Source: Termitomyces sp. T153
Taxonomy: Eukaryota; Basidiomycota; Agaricomycetes; Agaricales; Lyophyllaceae
Length of the DNA: 64,000 nucleotides
Direction of reading: 5' to 3'
Assembly: GCA_018296165.2 (NCBI GenBank)
Contig: JACKQL020000075.1
Coordinates: 175,592-239,591, forward strand
Part shown: positions 36,299 to 47,709 of the stretch, in pieces
Layout of the letters: each line of letters opens with the position of its first letter
Position numbering within the stretch: position 1 is the first letter of the stretch
Translations under genes and position numbers: made by a program
Notes under the pieces: generated by a model
Databases searched by the model: none
Told to the model about the DNA's origin: nothing
What the model saw: the letters and a program-made list of their open reading frames with translations, nothing else

Positions 36299-37503
36299 TT
36301 AATTGGGTATTTCGCGTATCGCTTTCTCTATTGCTCTCCCTAATCCCTTCGTTGTTCCATTCCCATGCATATCGGGTGTGAGTAAATCAATTCTTGCCTG
36401 GCCGACAAAGTTGTCTGGCGCAAGTACCTTCTCGATAGCATTCATAACAGCAGCCGCAGCCTCCTTCTCTCCCAGATAATCCAACATCATTTGGCCAGCC
36501 CATATCATTCCAATTGGATTAGCGATACCCTTTCCCGCAATATCTGGAGCGCTACCATGGACTGGCTCAAACAGGCTGGGTAACCAGTCCTTCGTGGGAT
36601 CACCGCGCTTTGCAGACGGATTGAGGTTTGCCGAAGGCGCAATACCGATGGTACCTGTGCATGCCGGTCCTAAGTCCGACAAAATGTCACCAAAGAGGTT
36701 AGATCCAACGACTACGTCGAATGTATGCGGGCGTTGTACGAAATGGGCACATAGAATATCGATGTGATACTTATCCACCGTGACGTCTGGGTATTCTTTC
36801 CCGATTTCTTCAACCCTCTCATCCCAGTACGGCATGGTTATCGAGATTCCATTGGATTTCGTTGCAGAGGTTAATTTCTTTGCCGGTCGGCTTCTCGCCA
36901 GTTCGAAAGCATACCTCACAACTCGATCGACGCCAGTGCGCGTAAAGACCGTATTCTGGATCACTGTCTCTCGATCGGTTCCCTCGAAAATCTTTCCTCC
37001 AATAGAACTGTACTCTCCTTCTGTATTCTCTCTGATCGTAACAAAATCGATAGGCTTTCCTCCGCGGTTGGCTAAAGGGGAGACAACGCCTGGAATGAGA
37101 CGACAGGGCCTGAGATTGATGTACTGGTCAAATTCCCGTCGAAACGTGAGGATGCTTCCCCAGAGGGAGACATGATCTGGGACATTTGCCGGATCACCAA
37201 CTTTTCAAAGAAAAAAATGAGAGCTGTGAAAAGTACGGGAAGGAACGAATTACCAGCCCCAAAGTATATGGCATCGCATGCCTGTAACTGTATTTTCCAG
37301 TCATCTGCTAGCATCTTCCCGTGCTTAAGATAATACGTGCAAGATCCCCAAGGAAATGCACGAAATTCAAGTTGAAAGCCAAAGCGATCTGCCGCAGCTT
37401 CCAGACAGCGTAAGGCAGGAGGCATCACTTCAGGACCGATGCCATCTCCAGGAAGAACAGCAATCGTATAAGACCGTTGTCGCGCCATGGCTTCGGTGGT
37501 CAT
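36299..37503 (-). CDS. Tartrate/isopropylmalate dehydrogenase-family enzyme
   Basis: Two exons (37503-37254 and 37200-36299) separated by a 53-nt GT/AG intron give 383 residues, the usual length of bacterial-type tartrate dehydrogenase/decarboxylase. The N-terminus has YTIAVLPGDGIGPEVMP, then WGSCTYYLKHGKML and, after the intron, VGDPANVPDHVSLWG. Substrate Arg residues appear in YINLRPCRLIPGV, and IRENTEGEYSSIGG is typical of the family. Also present are the catalytic Lys region TSATKSNG, metal-binding Asp residues in VVGSNLFGDILSDLGPAC, and the NAD loop FEPVHGSAPDIAGKGIANP. The reaction is NAD-dependent oxidation, often with decarboxylation, of tartrate, malate or a 3-isopropylmalate-like 2-hydroxy acid; the WGS and GNSF-type N-terminal segment favours tartrate dehydrogenase over leucine biosynthesis. 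Gene is intact. Confidence 0.9.
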
Positions 37504-39256
37504 GTATGAGCGGAAGGAAGAGATCGGATGAGACCTCGCCTGTTCAATTTATATAATAAATCATAGAAAAAACCAATCACATGAGGTTCATTTGCTTATT
37601 ACCAGAACACTGTCTTGGGATATATTTATCAGTCGAAGTATTGTTCCGCCAATATGGTGAATATTCAGATACTCACGTCAGGCAACCCAGACTGTAACCT
37701 GAACAAGACATGGCTGCAGCCGTGCGGCCGTGCTACCAATGACACATCCCAATCATGATTAGCGCGGCTCAGCGCTCAGGGTACAAACGGTCTATTGATG
37801 ACCATTGTTGGAAGTGTGTCAATAAACGGGCGCACGTGACGTTGCCGAGTACGGAGGCCACCTCGTTCCATTTGCTCATGGGTTTTGACAATTGAAGATT
37901 CCTTGGTCAATAACGCCATCGACTCAGACTATGTCCAGCGGAATGATTGCTCCATACACATCGATATCTAAATTTCTTTTGGTGGGCAATATATTGGGCT
38001 TCCCGTGAGAGTCAGCGTTGTTTTCCCACATTGAACTTGAAGCATGCAGCGTTTGCGTTATACGGAAATCGTGCTACGTGATCAGGTGAGTCGTTTCCGG
38101 TTTTTTATTAGTAAGAGGATGTCGACGTTTCCACCTATAAGTGGAGACCTAGAGAAGCGAACGTCGAACTATCTCCTTGTTCTGGTTATCAAGTCCAGGC
38201 GATGCGATGCCTACATTTCGGAGTCCAAACTACTTTCCACCTTAGTTCCTGTTATCTCTTTCAGCGCTAACATCCATCCGTCTACGACAATTTCTATGGT
38301 TCTCCATGATATTCACTTGCGACAACAGGTTCAGATGAACACCTCTGATGCATGCAGCTCTTGTGGCACCTCGTATGCAGCACATCCATCATTATGCTTT
38401 CCTCCAAGCTGACAGCTTTGTTCTCAGCGAAACCTTTGTGTTTCTGAAGTTCATGATATATTATTGTCAGTGAAAACTGGTGCGTGCTACTTTGGGTTCC
38501 TTGTACGAGTGCTGATGCAAGTTGGACTCAATAGGATGTCCCCGTCCTGTCATACCCACCAGTAGTTGCCGTCGACGCGTAAGCTTCATCCACTGTTTAC
38601 ACCTGGTGATCTCTCGTTATTGAGCAGGATATCAGGGTTGTCGTGACTTCGAGCTGTGCTGGAACAAGATGTGGATTGATATCTACTCCAAGTGTTTTGA
38701 GCTCCCTGTTGTACTTACTGGTTTGAAGCTTGAGGTCCGTCTTCTCCCCAGTCCTCCGTACAATCGAACTTACTGATGGTGAATTATCTTATTTAGGTCT
38801 ATCGATTCACAACCTTTGGGTGCCTGATACTTGGGTTTGAGAATTTAACGTTCATACCGAGCACTTACGTCACTCATCAATATCTGGTTCCTTTGTCGCC
38901 GTACTCTGATATTTGGATCGTCCCGGTTGCTACAAGTATACGAGCTCTCCTTTGATATGATTTTGTCGTTCACGAACGTTCGACCCCATTCAATGAGATG
39001 ATGTTGGAATATGCTGTGAAATTAATCGTCTTTTACACGTGGATACAGCTTCTTTGCATCATGTTGACTTTTTGATCCATATGGAGTAATAAACTTTCAC
39101 CGTGCCCGCCTTTTCTACCTTGGTTTTCTACTTTGTCGCCTGACTCCGATTACTAGATTCCCCAGAACCAAGTCGCGTTTTCTCTGCATGTAGCCTAGTC
39201 CTTCGTTGATCAGACTTAAAGCCTTACTCTTTCTTTAGATCCACCTAAACGACCTG
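37504..39256. other. Intergenic region without recognised genes
   Basis: The left end is the dehydrogenase promoter. A 122-codon plus-strand frame at 38044-38412 and protein-like text at 38820-39060 have no recognisable family and are broken by stops. They may be old gene remnants. Confidence 0.35.
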
Positions 39257-39766
39257 ATGATGGAGAATATCTCTTCAGTAGATGTCGGCACTTCCTCCCC
39301 GAGTCCACCTACGCCAAAAGGATTTGTTGAAAGTGATATGATCGCGCTCGCAAAGCTCTTGAACGCTGAATACTTTCCACTGCACAAGAAAACAAACAAA
39401 AAGACAATGGCTGATAGAACGGAAGAAACCAGTAGAGATAACCTGAACAATATACGTTGGTTTTGCCACCAGTGGCCACGCGCTCCAAACGGGAAAGCAA
39501 TCACCAGTCACTTCCATGGAAAGAGAACTCCAAACGGTATCGAATTGTGGGGTTCAACCATCTTTGATTTCTATTTCGTCAATATCGTGCCGAGATGTGC
39601 TCCGATCGTCTCGACTGGCAGTAGGCTCATGAAATGGATGAAGGCAACTGGCGAGGTCGACTACGCAATAGATCTTATCGGGCAGTCAGAGATGGAAGAG
39701 GACCAGAAATTGATTGAATCATGGTCACCAGATTGTGGAAATGGAAAACAACATCAGACAAGGTAA
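39257..39766 (+). CDS. Hypothetical protein ORF
   Basis: An uninterrupted frame of 169 codons (e.g. SSPSPPTPKGFVESDMIALA, RWFCHQWPRAPNGKAITSHF, IFDFYFVNIVPRCAPIVS). No family recognised. It lies upstream of the kinase-like remnant and on the same strand, so it may be an upstream exon of that gene or a separate fungal-specific gene. Confidence 0.35.
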   Translation: MMENISSVDVGTSSPSPPTPKGFVESDMIALAKLLNAEYFPLHKKTNKKTMADRTEETSRDNLNNIRWFCHQWPRAPNGKAITSHFHGKRTPNGIELWGSTIFDFYFVNIVPRCAPIVSTGSRLMKWMKATGEVDYAIDLIGQSEMEEDQKLIESWSPDCGNGKQHQTR

Positions 39767-40049
39767 GGCAGGAAACTCTATGCCAAAGGATCCAAAGGAG
39801 GAGAAAGTTCGTGCATCAGTGTAGCATCAGGTAGATTTCATCAATTATCCCAACAGGAATCGACCGGATACCTTTTCGATCCTTCCAATTATCCTCTCCC
39901 GTGGCCTCTTGTACCTTTCGAAACTGAGCCCCTCACCTCCACCATTGACCTCGATCATTTCCCAAAAGGCTCATCATACATGATCCATGGAACGTTCTCG
40001 CTGCTGATAGTGGCCATGCTCTTGGTTCAAAGAAGGCGAGGAACGGACA

Positions 40050-40379
40050 TTGATGAATGATATCACTCACATTTACAAGCTGGAATTATCACAACGGGCG
40101 AAGAGCCAAGCCGAGGAGCGAGCCAGAGCAAAAGAGAATAATGCTAATAGCAACGGGGTTATGGATAATCCTACCAAAGGACTTGGGCCTAATGACAAGG
40201 AAGATGCCCTCAACGATGCCGGAGGCTTCATCATCAAGGAGCTTACTACTCATGGGCGCGCAGAGCCTCCCATCATGCCATTCCAGGACCATCTCCTTGT
40301 GCTGATAAACACTAAAGTGGACAGAGAAGAGCGGACAGGTAATCATCGTGGGCGAGGATATCTCCGATTGCTCAAATAG
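40050..40379 (+). CDS. Hypothetical ORF upstream of kinase-like remnant
   Basis: A frame of 109 codons, rich in charged residues (RAKSQAEERARAKENNANS, GGFIIKELTTHGRAEPPIMP). No family recognised. It sits between the ORF at 39257 and the kinase-like remnant, in the same orientation, and could be part of one broken gene. Confidence 0.25.
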   Translation: MMNDITHIYKLELSQRAKSQAEERARAKENNANSNGVMDNPTKGLGPNDKEDALNDAGGFIIKELTTHGRAEPPIMPFQDHLLVLINTKVDREERTGNHRGRGYLRLLK

Positions 40380-40462
40380 TGGCAGAACTCAAGTCAGGTA
40401 GCTCTGTCTAGTACGTTGGTCCGGTACGGCGCATACACACAAGTGTCGAGTGACAGGACCCT

Positions 40463-41036
40463 ATGAACCCGACGTGTCCACGTCTCAAAGGTCCTCAAAG
40501 TCCGCCGACTGTGAAGATGCGCGTGGTGGGAAAGTTGTCTCTTGCGGACGCCGACAATCTTGTTTGTGAAGCGGCCAACTACGAAGCATTTAAGAAGTAC
40601 ATGTCTGAGCACTGGAGTGGATTTCAATCTTATCAAACCCATGCATGACCCTTGACCTGTAGGAGCATTGGTATCACAGTTTTATGGGTACTATGTTCCA
40701 GACTTGGATTAATATAGTGAGAATCACCTTAGTCCCATTCTGCTCCTTGAAGATTGTGGCCCTATAGACGTCCAAAAAAACTCACCGGAGACCAGAAGTG
40801 AGCAAGACGAGCTTTTCTCGATCCAATTTCGCAAATGCTTATGCTTTCTCTTATTTTCACAAACGAAGCGGCGTCTCTCCCGTACCGTTTCCATCATGCG
40901 GGGTTGATCCACGGTTCAATTTATCCCCGTAACCTCCTCATCCAGCCAGGTCCATCCGTCCGCCTGATTGATTTTTGGAGATCCTATCAGTCAGACACTG
41001 AAGAAAATCCGCAGAATTTGGGCGCTGGGAAATGAT
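40463..41036 (+). pseudogene. Fungal protein-kinase-like gene fragment
   Basis: Pieces of the kinase-like family common in Agaricomycetes follow in order: MRVVGKLSLADADNLVCEA (N-lobe), GALVSQFYGYYVPDLD, SPILLLEDCGPIDV (hinge region) and LIHGSIYPRNLLIQPGP followed by RLIDFW, which is the catalytic-loop and DFG-like segment. A TAA follows PDLD at about 40710, and the frame shifts in an A7 run at about 40776, followed by a further in-frame stop. The usual DFG is written DFW here and catalytic Asp of HRD/HGD is Ser, as seen in the pseudokinase-like members. I call it a pseudogene. Confidence 0.6.
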
Positions 41037-42310
41037 CAGAGTAGAAAAGCTTTTTTATCTGGGTTTTTTCTCCTGACTTCTGAGTATATTGGCAGTGACG
41101 AACGAAAGACGAATATGCGATGTAACCCTATCTGTAGACTGGTAGTAGGCATGGACGTCGACAATGATAGTCCTCTACGAACCAGGCGCCCACTTCCTTT
41201 TTGGTTGGAGGACATCTTCCCATATAGGAATTAATAATATGGAGCGGAAAACCTACGTTTGTAGTCTCAGGGTCACAAGCTCACCAACATCAACAATGAA
41301 GCGGGCGCCTATCTCATCCAGAGTTATCCGAATAAGTACGTATACATAGGTGTCTAGACCAGATGTAGCATCATACTTGAAATCGTTAAATGACTCCGCA
41401 TCACCGAGACACACCGGGCCGCAAGTTTGGACATCAACATGAAAAGCGCCAATTCCATCATCTCCGGGTCCTTGATGTTTAAAAGTTCAAGTCGCGAATC
41501 CCCTGGCTGCAGTATGTTTGATGTTGTATCAGTCGTCGTCGAACCACGGTGCACGCGTGTGCGTTAGTTAAAATGAAAGGTAGTATGTATCCTGGCCTTG
41601 GATCACCTACCAGATCGAACCCACGGCATCTTACATTTGAATAATCATTATGGAACGTCCAGCTACCGACGTTTTCGTCTCCTAAACGCTTGTTTAACAT
41701 TCGATTATCGTACACGAAGCGGCAAAACATGCATCGTTGACTATTCATGCACTATCAGCGAGCAGACGCTTTCGCATTATCATCCGACCATACTTGATTC
41801 ACGGCAAATCTCAGCCTGTAAATCTAGAATTACCGTTCACCTCTGTTCTCTTAGCCTTACTATTAAGTTCTTAGATCGCGTCCGGAGTGATTGAGTTTTG
41901 TCGTGCGCACATGATCCGCCGTCGTGATTGGTAGGGATCGGACAATTTGGGATGATGGAAGTAGATAGGCATGATTTGACTTTGTTACATCAATCATGGT
42001 CGTCAGTATCAGGCACTTTGGACGCCACTCACCACTGCTTCAGAATGTACGTATTGCATCCCGCGAAAAGCACGTCGATTAAGGCGGCGGCGGCAAAGGA
42101 ACGTTCAAAGGATATGAAGTGTATTGCTAGCAATAGATACTGGATTATCAGCAGGAATGCAAGTCGACATAGAAGTGAAGCTGCCAAGAACTGTAGAGTG
42201 GAATCAGCTCGACGTGCAAAAATCGAGTCTTTAATGTGTGAGTGCTCAGGGTCGAAATGCCCAAATGTCATACATATTGGCCATGAGGCTGGCGGGGCGC
42301 TTATCATTCG
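41037..42310. other. Intergenic region without clear genes
   Basis: A plus-strand frame of 131 codons (41928-42323) faces a minus-strand frame (42307-42029) with a hydrophobic segment (FLLIIQYLLLAIHFISFE). Neither can be assigned. The minus frame might be a membrane-protein exon remnant. Confidence 0.3.
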
Positions 42311-42318
42311 AGATATTA

Positions 42319-42427
42319 TCTAGACCATGAGCTCGTCATCTCCCAATATATGTTCTTATTTCCACGCCAAGTCTAGACCATGACGCGGACTCGCTCTTGG
42401 ATTGTCCACGATAAGTCTAGACCATGA
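42319..42427. repeat. Three copies of TCTAGACCATGA in the SKN7 upstream region
   Basis: TCTAGACCATGA occurs at 42319-42330, 42372-42383 and 42416-42427. The last two copies extend to a longer unit, AGTCTAGACCATGACGCGGA followed by TCGCTC. They lie about 470-570 bp upstream of the SKN7 start and may be regulatory or a small tandem duplication. Confidence 0.8.
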
Positions 42428-42892
42428 CGCGGAATCGCTCACGTCTCCAGATTCTGGATCTGTGTCCGGTGCCTTGTCCGGGATGAGCACCTGATTCACT
42501 GTCATGACTGCATAGATTGTAACTTGGAAGATGAATAGTGCGTGATTTGAAGCAAATATACTTACCTTGTATGCCCGGTGCCACGAACCCGGAGCACGTC
42601 TCGGGTCTCTTCATTGTGGGTGAAACGCCACTGCATAGCGCGGAACTGTCAGCCTGAAGGAATGACCCGTGTGCCGCGGGCAAAGAGTACTCCTGTTGTC
42701 GTAGAAAAATAGAGTGATGATTGTGCTGCGGATTCGAGAAACATAGGGAGTCCGAGGAGAGGACGGGGTCTAGGCGGGTCTAGGCCTTTTGGTGGTGGGC
42801 CAAAAGCTCTGGGCTCTGGAGAGCAAGGGAGGAGAGTGCCATCTGGACCTACGAGACACGGGGCAACGCCCATAAAAACAATCCCTCCGACG

Positions 42893-45800
42893 ATGGAGCA
42901 GCCGTTGCCCAGCGCCGGAGGATATTCCAACTCGAGACACCACGCGACCGTCACGACGCCGGCCGCTGCAGCCAATCAGCAGCTCCATCATCAACACAGC
43001 CAGCTTTTTCCGTCGCACCACCTCCCGTCGCCCGCCCAGCTCCTCCCGACCCAGCCCTTTCCTCCAGGCTGGTACCATCGCACGTCCAGCTCGAGGCATG
43101 AGTTGTATCCCCCCGTCACTGTCAAACGGGAGTCTATTGGAACAAGTATTATGCAGAAGGACAACGCGGCAGCCCGCACCTCACTCGACGATGCAATGCC
43201 CTCGACCAGCGACTTTGTCAAAAAGCTGTACAAGTGAGCCTTCCTTGTGTGTCCGTGTGGCGGCTGCTGAGCTGTCGTAGGATGCTTGAAGACCAGTCGT
43301 TCCAGCACGTCGTGTCCTGGGGCCCGCAGGGAGACTGTTTCGTGGTCAAGGTGGGTGCACTCTGTGGGTTCTGTCTGATTTGATTGGCCTTATTTCGAGC
43401 AGGACATGAACGAATTCACAAAATCCATTCTTCCGCGATTATTCAAACATTCGAATTTTGCGAGCTTTGTCCGCCAACTCAATAAATACGATTTTCACAA
43501 AGTCAAAAACACAGACGACCTCATGCAATTTGGCGAGCAGGTGTGTGTTGTGTCGCGTCTAGCTGTTTTTTATTTCATTTATTCTACAGAGCTGGACATT
43601 CCGCCATCCAGACTTCCACGCTGACCGCCGTGAAGCCCTCGAAAACATCAAGCGCAAAGTCCCCGCCCAGCGCAAACAGCAGCAACAAGCTGCTGCTGCT
43701 GCTGCTGCCGCCTCCTCCTCATCCTCCTCTCTCCCGCATGTCTCCTCTTCTTCGCACCACCGCAGACACCATTCACGGCGGCACCGCTCACGCTCTCCCA
43801 CCTACTCGCAGTACTCGCGGTCCGCCTCGCCCGACCCAGCGCAGATCCATGAGCTGCAGACGCAGATCGCGGTCCTGCAGGGCCAGCTGAGGGCACGCGA
43901 GACGAGAGAGAGAGAGTTGGAGGAGAGAATGAGAGCACTTGAGCGTGGGCAGGGCGAGATTTCGCAAGGTCTTGTCGGTCTGCAACGGGGATTGGCAATG
44001 CAAGATAGGATGATGCAGGGCTTGGTGGGCGGGTGGGTAGGTGTTGACGGCCAGGGTGAGTGATTGTTTCGCTTCTTCCTTCCTTCGATCTCGTCTTTCT
44101 TTGCTATCTCTTTTGCTGCTCTCGACTGGCGCGGAAATCGCTCATGGATAATCAGAACAAGTGTTTTCCTGAAAGGCTAGCATTGCCTCGCATTCTTGCA
44201 ACTTTCGTCGCATACTTTCTTGCTGTATATCTATTTAACTGTAAATTGTGGACTTTCTCGCTTCAACTTCACTTCATCTTCAACTCCATTACGACACCCG
44301 TTCTTCTTGCCTTCTCAAGGTCTCGCCCCACCTATTTCCGATCGCTAACTGTCTTCTATTATATATCGCATCGCCTTCCGAAATTCTCAACCTGTCCGGA
44401 TTCGAAATGAAAACAAATCCTCGACAACAATGCACCCGTCAATCATCTCCAATCTCAATCTCAATCCAACCTGCAAAATTAAAAAAAAAAATTCGAACCG
44501 CAAATCTCGAAAACGCACATCGACAACATCTCACTCTCAACCTATTCACGCCGTCTCGGCCCTCTTCAGGCACAGACCCCAAGTCCCAGCCCTCCAATCT
44601 CGACCCCGTGCCAGGTGGTCTAGGCTTGCGGACCCAACCCTCTTCGAGCTCTCTACAGCCCCAGGCCCAGGCCCAGCAGACCTCGACAGCCCCGGCCCCA
44701 CTTCCCTCGCTCTCGTCGGTCCCGACTCTCCCGCCAATAGGCGCCTCGTTACCTCAGAACCAGCAGTATGCGCCATTCCTACCCGCCCCCGCCGCGCCTT
44801 TGGGATCAGGTTCGGCGTCAGGCATGGGCATGGGCGTGGAGAGACCTGAGGATGTAGCGCGCGCGTCGCTCGTGCGTATTGGGGAGTATTCGAGGCGGCA
44901 TAGGGAGCAGGGACAGAGTGGGGAGCAGGAGGAGTATGTTTTGCCCACGCCGTCTCAGCGGGATTGGGATGCGGGTGCGAGTGGGGCGGCGGGAACGGCG
45001 ACGGGGAGCGAGATGGGTGGGCCGGAGCATGAGGCGCTGCAGGTGTATACGGTTGGACATTTGATGCCCCGTTCGGAGGAGTGGTATCAGCAGCAACCGC
45101 AGCAGGGTCAGAGCCAGAGTTCGAACCAGAACCGGGGTCGGAGTCGGAGTAGGAACCACAGTCGGAACCAAAGTCAGAGTCAGCACAGCCAAGGGAGGTA
45201 TGGGTTCAGCGAGGGCGGTGAGTCGTCGCAGCAGCAGCAGCAGCAGCAGCCAAGCACGGGTACGTCGGACGCGCAGAGCATGTTGCGAGTGCGGCGGTCG
45301 ACTTTCGTGCCGGGGTGGGCGGTCTCGCCGCGTGTGTTACTCGTGGACGACGATGCGGTGAGCAGAAAGCTGGGGAGCAAGTTCCTCCAGGTGTTTGGGT
45401 GCACTATTGATGTGGCTGTTGATGGGATAAGTGCGGTTAACAAAATGAATTTGGAGAAGTATGATCTTGTTCTCATGGTGTGTTGTCTTTTTTGCAAAGA
45501 GATGAGGAGGCGCTGATGTCTGTCTGTCTTTTGGTAGGACATCGTGATGCCCAAGATGGATGGGGTGTCTGCCACGTCGATGATACGACAGTTCGATGCT
45601 ATGACGCCCATTATTTCTATGACAAGTAACTCGAAGCCGAACGAGATTATGACTTATTACTCTTCCGGTATGTCTTCGTCCTTCTCATGCTTTCCTTCTA
45701 CCAAGCAACGCTACCCCAGGGATGAATGACATCCTCCCCAAGCCCTTCACAAAAGAAGGTCTTCTAGACATGCTCGAGGTACGCTTGTCCGCCGACCTCC

Positions 45801-46398
45801 ATAAACTACCTTCAACTGACATCTTCCCCATTAGAAACATCTCATGCATCTCAAAGTGATCCAACAGCACATGCGCAGCACCAGCGTCTCGCGCTCGATC
45901 GGCGTACCCCCGCTTTCTGACTCTGGCTTCGAAGCAGCCTTCACACCGGGTGTCATCGCCGCCGCCTCCTCCTCCGCCTCTACCTCCTCAGCCACCCCAT
46001 CCAACACCAACCACGCATCCTCCTCGAACACACCTTCCACCGCCACCAACAACAGCAACAACAGCAACAGCACCCTAACCGGCGCGATAGACCTCTCATT
46101 CGCGATGACGCCCCCTCCCTTCGGGTTCGACGCCGAGGCCGACGGGCGCATCAATCCACTCGCGGGAATGGGGCTCACGGACGAGCAGTATAATATGATC
46201 CTGCAGAATATCGTCGCGGGCGAGGGGCTCCTCGCCGGTGTTGATGTATCTGCGTCTGCGGGCGTGGGCAGGAGGGAGAAGAGGAGCAGGGAGGACGACG
46301 GGGATGTGTTGGGGATCAGGGGTGGCGGGATGGGAATGGGGATGGGAGTGGGCGATGAGAGGGAGGGGAAGAGGAGTCGGTTTGAGGTTGTTGAGTGA
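42893..46398 (+). CDS. SKN7: SKN7/Prr1-type response regulator transcription factor
   Basis: Eight exons encode 891 residues from ATG 42893 ([10 protein letters not shown]); an in-frame ATG at 42836 would add 19. Residues about 105-205 are an HSF-type DNA-binding domain: [20 protein letters not shown], then [32 protein letters not shown] and [21 protein letters not shown] coiled coil follows ([19 protein letters not shown]), then a long Gln/Ser-rich linker. The receiver domain runs from [20 protein letters not shown] through [10 protein letters not shown] and DIVMPKMDG to PIISMTSN and [15 protein letters not shown], with the acidic pair, phosphoacceptor Asp and conserved Lys all present. The C-terminus is low complexity and ends KRSRFEVVE. 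Introns: 43234-43280, 43351-43402, 43541-43589, 44056-44569, 45478-45537, 45668-45719 and 45779-45834. The family acts downstream of histidine phosphorelays in oxidative and osmotic stress. Gene is intact. Confidence 0.95.
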
Positions 46399-47709
46399 GT
46401 TGGTCTGTCTCATGTGAATGTGAATTCTCGTGGGTTTGTTTGTTTCTTGGTTGATTATTCCGCCGTCGTGGTGTCATGGGTGTATCTGGGCTCCTGCTCC
46501 TTGATGGAGCTTATACCCTCTTCAATCTTGTCGTGTTTTCCTTTACTATCTTTTTTCTTTCGTATCTGGACGAATATGTTTCTGGTGTTGATAGGTTGAT
46601 TCTCGCCCCTCTCATTATTCTTTGATATAGACATATGCATGCGAACGGACAAAACACGCATTTTCTCATCTGCTTGACTGTATCTGACAACTCTGTATAC
46701 CGTATCATTGATATCGATGTCGAAGTGCTGTATTAGTTCTGAGCGCCCTGACTTCCACGTGAAAGAGAGATACCATCACTCGAGTTTCTCGTTTATATTG
46801 TTCCGTATAGCAAATTTTCCGCGATCTCTGTAATCTACGACCTCTATAATCTATAGACATGCAATTCGTTCAACCTTTTCCTACCTTATATGTATCATGT
46901 TTGATCACGTTCAATTCGGCTCTTCGAAGTTTCGTATCGTTCTGTCAGGAAGACAGAGGACCAGAATGATCATTGCATACCGGTGTTTTCCAAATCTCAA
47001 CAAAGTCATCCGTTCACCGCATTCCTGACTCTTGGAATCAAGAATAGTAATTTCGTCCCTTCGATGAAGGCTTGCAAGGCTTGGACGTCGCGCGCCTGGA
47101 CAATGGCTCTTGTCGCACGATCCTCTACCGAACAGACATCTATTCTTTCAAATTTGACGGTGAGGTCCCATGGTCATCCATTTCTGGCTCTCCTGTCCTG
47201 TCAACTCACGAACTATACTTGGATCACCAAGACGTCGGATGCAAATTTCATCAAATCCCACGAAACAGTATCAATTGAATATCAGTCCCCTTTTACTCCG
47301 TACTATCGGACCACGATCGTCACCGATGGATGACACAGTCTCGGAGACATACACAAATCCGTAAGGGACCGGGAACCTGCAACAGGCCACACCTCGAAAT
47401 TGCATGTACTAGTAAGATGCTTCCATGTTGTATAGACCCTGAGACGTTACTTTTGTAAAGTGAGAGTCTGTTTTGCGTTTGTAGTGTATAGGGACATGGT
47501 GGACACAGAATGACGGTAGGGTGAATGGGTAGAGGGTTGGGAATAAGTACCAACTTAACGTAAGATTGCAACACTGGAAATATATAAAATGTTTGTGAAA
47601 CTCATAGCGTTGGCAAAGTCGACGTTTGAAAGGAATTGCTGTTTCTGGATGACCTTGACCACCGAGGAGAACAGACTCAATAGCTGAATATGACGAGAAT
47701 GAGGTTCAC
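46399..47709. other. Intergenic region
   Basis: The SKN7 3' flank, then DNA with only short frames (e.g. plus 46983-47333). No family recognised and no structured RNA seen. Confidence 0.4.

Noticed and set aside
44248..44569. Upstream extension of the 422-codon SKN7 frame as coding sequence
   Set aside because: The segment lies inside the intron deduced from the in-frame GGTGAG donor at 44056 and CTTCAG acceptor at 44569. It contains an AT-rich, A11-bearing stretch unlike the flanking exons.
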